Shown here piece after piece: positions 61,341 to 64,000 of a stretch of 64,000 nt of DNA (positions are counted from its first letter, which is position 1; every line of letters starts with the position of its first letter). The DNA lies in contig NZ_WBYM01000001.1 of NCBI RefSeq assembly GCF_013283365.1, positions 1 through 64,000 of the forward strand. Reading direction: 5' to 3'. Made by a program: the position numbers and the translations under genes. This DNA is from Marinobacterium sp. xm-d-530 (GTDB taxonomy: Bacteria > Pseudomonadota > Gammaproteobacteria > Pseudomonadales > Balneatricaceae). The notes under the pieces are model-generated. The model searched no databases. It worked only from the letters and a program-made list of their open reading frames with translations, and was not told where the DNA came from.

Positions 61341-62027
61341 CTACCACTTTAAGTAGGCGAAGCGATCTTTTATCTCTTGTTTGGCCAATTGATACTCTGG
61401 AAAGAAGCGGCTGACCAGGGCCCAAAAGCGTGGACTGTGGTTCATCTCTTTCAAATGACAGAGTTCGTGAATGATTACATAGTCCTGCAGAGTGTGTGAA
61501 AGGTGTATCAATCGCCAGTTAAGCGAGATCTCACCGCGACTCGAACACTGCCCCCATTTACTCGTATAGCTACCGATATTGACGGATGAGGGCTTTAAAC
61601 CAGTAAAGCCCACTAACTGCTCTGTACGTGCAATCAACTGTTGTTGGGCAGCACCCTTTAGCGAAGCTTGAAGCTGGCGTCTGATCGACTGGTCTGTTGA
61701 GCGCGCATTGACTTTAACCCTGACGCAACGGCCAGTGTGACAAACCCTTTGCTCTTCGGGTGTTAATTGAGAGACCTTCTCAAGTTGGTAGTTGATGCCA
61801 TTAACGACCAGAGTATCTGAATGCAGATCAATGGAGTGCTTACTCAATGCTTTCTGCTGTTGTACTAGCCTAGGCGTGACCCAGGCCTGTTTGCTCAGAA
61901 CCCATTGGTGAATATCAGCCTCACTAATGAATAGTGGTGCTTTGACAACGACTCTACCCCTATCGATTTGAATCGACAGAGTTCGACGTCTACTGGATCG
62001 CTCTAGGGTATATTCGAACTCAATCAA
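61341..62027 (-). CDS. YgjP-like (SprT-related) zinc metallopeptidase
   Basis: The 228-residue protein belongs to the YgjP/DUF45 family. The zinc motif HELCHLKEMNHSPRFW (~residue 183) with Glu as catalytic base, and YTSKWGQCSSRGEISLNWRL before it, are diagnostic. Such proteins sit next to SprT-like proteases; cellular substrates are unknown. The N-terminal ~80 residues are the usual YgjP strand-rich region. Confidence 0.9.
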   Translation of the reverse strand: MIEFEYTLERSSRRRTLSIQIDRGRVVVKAPLFISEADIHQWVLSKQAWVTPRLVQQQKALSKHSIDLHSDTLVVNGINYQLEKVSQLTPEEQRVCHTGRCVRVKVNARSTDQSIRRQLQASLKGAAQQQLIARTEQLVGFTGLKPSSVNIGSYTSKWGQCSSRGEISLNWRLIHLSHTLQDYVIIHELCHLKEMNHSPRFWALVSRFFPEYQLAKQEIKDRFAYLKW

Positions 62028-62053
62028 TCTGTGCCATCTTAACTATGCGGGTG

Positions 62054-63043
62054 TTAGGACAGACTACCGCTTGTACTATAAGAGTCAATAATGACATCGG
62101 CCAATTCATTGGCACTCTTCCAAGCTCCTGCCAAACCGGGCTCATTAATCCAGTCTCCACAGGCGCCAATCGAAAGTTCAGCATCCCACAAAGGTTCCGT
62201 TAATTGAGCACTCTGCAGAGTTCGACTGTAGAGCCAACGGTGAATTTTTGAGGCGCTAGGCTCTATCGATTCACCCAGCCAATCAGACAATAAGCCCTCT
62301 ATTTTTTTCAGCAGAGCCCCCCGATCATCATCAATGTGTGATTCGCTCCAAGATTCACGCATTTCAACTCGAACCAACAGCCCCTCTCGGCCAGGTTTGT
62401 CACTCTCGACCACGATACGGTAGAACTCTGGATGCTCTCCCTCAATCACAGAGACTCCGTCTAAGCGCGATGGTCGCGTCTCTAACTGAAACAGTGCAAT
62501 CCAATTGGCTGAGGTTGCTGCTTGCTCAGCGCGATGAGCAAAGCGTGGTGAGGTTTCAAGAAGTGGCACCGCCTGTGGCGCGGGCGCGGCAACAACTACC
62601 GCATCAAAATAGTCGATCAGTTCACCTTGATCATCTCGAATCAGTACACCCTGCTTATCGCTCCACACGACACCTATACGGGTTTCAGTGTGTAGAGTAG
62701 TACCTTTGAGAAGTTCACGAGTAAACAGACTGTTACGACCCGCGCCGATCTTGTACTCAACGGACTCATGTTGTGTGAGGCTAAAATCCGAGCGCGTGGT
62801 ACTCCAGGTCTCAATCACACCGGTGTCGACATAGGCATTTAAGAAACGCTCAAACTCGCTGGAACAGCCATCTAGATAGGGAGCACCTAGATCAGCAGAG
62901 AGTTGACCCACGCGAGAAGAGGCTAAACGCCCACCCGTTCCTCGTGATTTCTCAAACAGATCAACAGTAAAACCTGAAGTGGTCAGTCTATTGGCGAGTG
63001 TAGCACCGGCTAAACCAGCGCCGATAATAGCTATCCTTGGCAT
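62054..63043 (-). CDS. FAD-dependent oxidoreductase (renalase-like)
   Basis: The 329-residue protein starts with an FAD Rossmann motif MPRIAIIGAGLAGATLANRL and the second FAD segment EKSRGTGGRLASSRV, a combination seen in the renalase/amine-oxidase-like group. C-terminal IGACGDWINEPGLAGAW closes the FAD site. Renalase-like enzymes oxidise isomeric dihydro-nicotinamides; that role is inferred from family. It is 7 bases downstream of the glutathione peroxidase gene, so co-transcribed with it. Confidence 0.85.
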   Translation of the reverse strand: MPRIAIIGAGLAGATLANRLTTSGFTVDLFEKSRGTGGRLASSRVGQLSADLGAPYLDGCSSEFERFLNAYVDTGVIETWSTTRSDFSLTQHESVEYKIGAGRNSLFTRELLKGTTLHTETRIGVVWSDKQGVLIRDDQGELIDYFDAVVVAAPAPQAVPLLETSPRFAHRAEQAATSANWIALFQLETRPSRLDGVSVIEGEHPEFYRIVVESDKPGREGLLVRVEMRESWSESHIDDDRGALLKKIEGLLSDWLGESIEPSASKIHRWLYSRTLQSAQLTEPLWDAELSIGACGDWINEPGLAGAWKSANELADVIIDSYSTSGSLS

Positions 63044-63050
63044 ATTGATC

Positions 63051-63614
63051 CTATGAATTGGGCTCTACCGCAATGGCCTTTTCAACGGTATTAATGAAGC
63101 CTCTGTTTTCGGGCGATGTGACACTTGAGTAGACATCAATGACTTTACCATCACGGCCAATCAGGTACTTGTAGAAATTCCATTTCGGGGCGGTTCCTGT
63201 CGCAGCAATCAAATCCGCCCATAGAGGGCTCGCTTGATCCCCACGAACCACTGACTTCTCAAACATCGGGAACTTAACACCGTAAGTTAAACGACAAAAC
63301 TCTCTGATCTGCCCCTCCTCACGATACTCCTGATTGGCGAAATCACCGCTAGGGAAACCTAACACTGCAAAGCCTTGGTCTTTGTACTTAGCATGCATCG
63401 CTTCAAGACCTTCATACTGCCCGGTAAAACCACACTTACTGGCTGTATTGACGATCAAGACCACTTTGTCTTTGTACTCTTCGCAGAGGTTGACCTCTTT
63501 TTCACCGGCTAGCTCACGAACGGTATGATTCAGCACGTTAGTGCAAGTATCAGCTGAGGCTGTTTTAAAGCCAAAAACGGCTGCCAGTAGGGTTAATATT
63601 TTCATAAGCTTCAT
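63051..63614 (-). CDS. Exported glutathione peroxidase-family protein
   Basis: The 187-residue protein has a signal peptide (cut after TASA) and the peroxidase core: Cys in NTASKCGFTGQY (~residue 61, catalytic), FPSGDFANQEY in place of the common FPCNQFGGQEP, and WNFYKYLIG. It reduces peroxides with thiol donors. The changed FPSGD motif removes the usual Gln/Asn of the catalytic tetrad, as in a subgroup of bacterial homologues. A periplasmic location is predicted. Confidence 0.88.
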   Translation of the reverse strand: MKLMKILTLLAAVFGFKTASADTCTNVLNHTVRELAGEKEVNLCEEYKDKVVLIVNTASKCGFTGQYEGLEAMHAKYKDQGFAVLGFPSGDFANQEYREEGQIREFCRLTYGVKFPMFEKSVVRGDQASPLWADLIAATGTAPKWNFYKYLIGRDGKVIDVYSSVTSPENRGFINTVEKAIAVEPNS

Positions 63615-63931
63615 TGTGCGCCTCGGTGTTGATTTTTACTTCAATATTTACGCTCAGATAGAGGTTTCGGATGACCGATACAGAGGATGACAGGTTGAAA
63701 CCTGTTAAGTACACGGATGTGCTGTATGCGGTAATTGCAGGAGCAAATTACTGTCACCGGTGCTTTGAACTATCTACGGAGTAACCGTGACTGGCTTCAG
63801 CCTGTCATCGGCTCTTAGTCATCGGTGATTTACCCTACAACCTGCCCTTGTAGTTTGTTAGCATAGTCGCCTACATTCACGGAGCACTGCGATTCACTAA
63901 TGGTCTGCATCTCCAATATAAGGAGAGAAAG
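63615..63931. promoter_or_regulatory. Divergent promoter region with palindromes
   Basis: No gene. It separates the leftward peroxidase gene and the rightward FKBP gene. It has a hairpin around GATGACAGGTTGAAACCTGT (63686) and another around GACTGGCTTCAGCCTGTCAT (63789), relatives of the palindrome at 51573. The FKBP ribosome site AAGGAG is at 63920. Confidence 0.45.
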
Positions 63932-64000
63932 ATGCAAATCGCTGACAAAACTGTTGTCTCTATTCACTACACTCTTACCAATGCTCTGGGCGAGACGATT
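63932..64000 (+). CDS. FKBP-type peptidyl-prolyl isomerase, N-terminal fragment
   Basis: The first 23 residues, MQIADKTVVSIHYTLTNALG and onwards, match the SlyD/FKBP start, in which K-x-V-V-x-x-x-Y-x-L leads into the G-x-x-(V/I) loop. The gene runs off the right edge. The ATG at 63932 has AAGGAG 6-7 bases upstream. Likely a SlyD- or SlpA-like cis-trans prolyl isomerase; the decisive parts lie outside the window. Confidence 0.75.
   Translation, partial: MQIADKTVVSIHYTLTNALGETI

Overview
The window reads as part of a gammaproteobacterial chromosome, most like marine Oceanospirillales-type bacteria. This rests on gene content (malate:quinone oxidoreductase, PxpABC 5-oxoprolinase, MlaA, HrpA, GltX, DusA, RAYT/REP system, PIN-PhoH protein, SSS-STAC sensor-like protein) and on protein style; it is an inference, since no rRNA or other species marker lies here. 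The left 26 kb is accessory DNA. The right 38 kb is a conserved, gene-dense core.

1-16.2 kb is a patchwork. It holds the cut end of an IS3-family element, a complete IS5-family element (393-1275), a DUF4105 membrane protein with a lipoprotein hydrolase, a yhiI-rbbA-yhhJ-type ABC exporter operon (4475-9413), three small envelope genes, a complete IS630-family element (10583-11735), and remnants of an integrative conjugative element (SSB, an AcaB/PFL_4669-like protein, a small tyrosine recombinase, a winged-helix regulator).

16.24-26.21 kb is a discrete AT-rich island of about 9.95 kb, bounded by a 23-bp direct repeat matching the 3' end of a tRNA-Leu. It encodes its own tyrosine recombinase at the right end. 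Paired 12-bp-spaced repeats near both ends look like integrase arm sites. Next to the left end are a CsrA homologue, a ribbon-helix-helix protein and a Rep-like winged-helix protein. These are followed by a textbook iteron origin: four repeats at 21-22 bp spacing, then four AT-rich repeats at 11-12 bp spacing. The cargo is a set of eight unrecognised exported or membrane proteins (18.5-23.4 kb) and an HNH-HIT fusion protein. This island is the best candidate for an undescribed system: an integrative and probably replicating small element with a host-regulator homologue and a secreted-protein cargo.

26.4-64 kb is core. It carries a BMP-type nucleoside ABC importer operon, a HEPN/MNT toxin-antitoxin pair, tRNA-Ala(GGC), an IclR regulator, gltX, a transaldolase-like aldolase divergent from a PfkB sugar kinase across a perfect 20-bp palindrome, dusA, tal, a ParE/Phd-type toxin-antitoxin pair and the pxpABC operon. 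A RAYT transposase follows, with nine copies or half-copies of its likely REP palindrome spread over 36.2-42.6 kb. Then come a RsbU-type phosphatase with an STAS partner, mlaA, hrpA, an acyl-CoA ligase, yafJ, ppnN, a PIN-PhoH ATPase, a PNPOx-like protein, mqo, yidD, a kinase-less SSS-STAC protein, an MscS channel, an SH3 envelope protein, a YgjP-like metallopeptidase, a renalase-like FAD protein, a glutathione peroxidase, and the start of an FKBP-type isomerase at the right edge.
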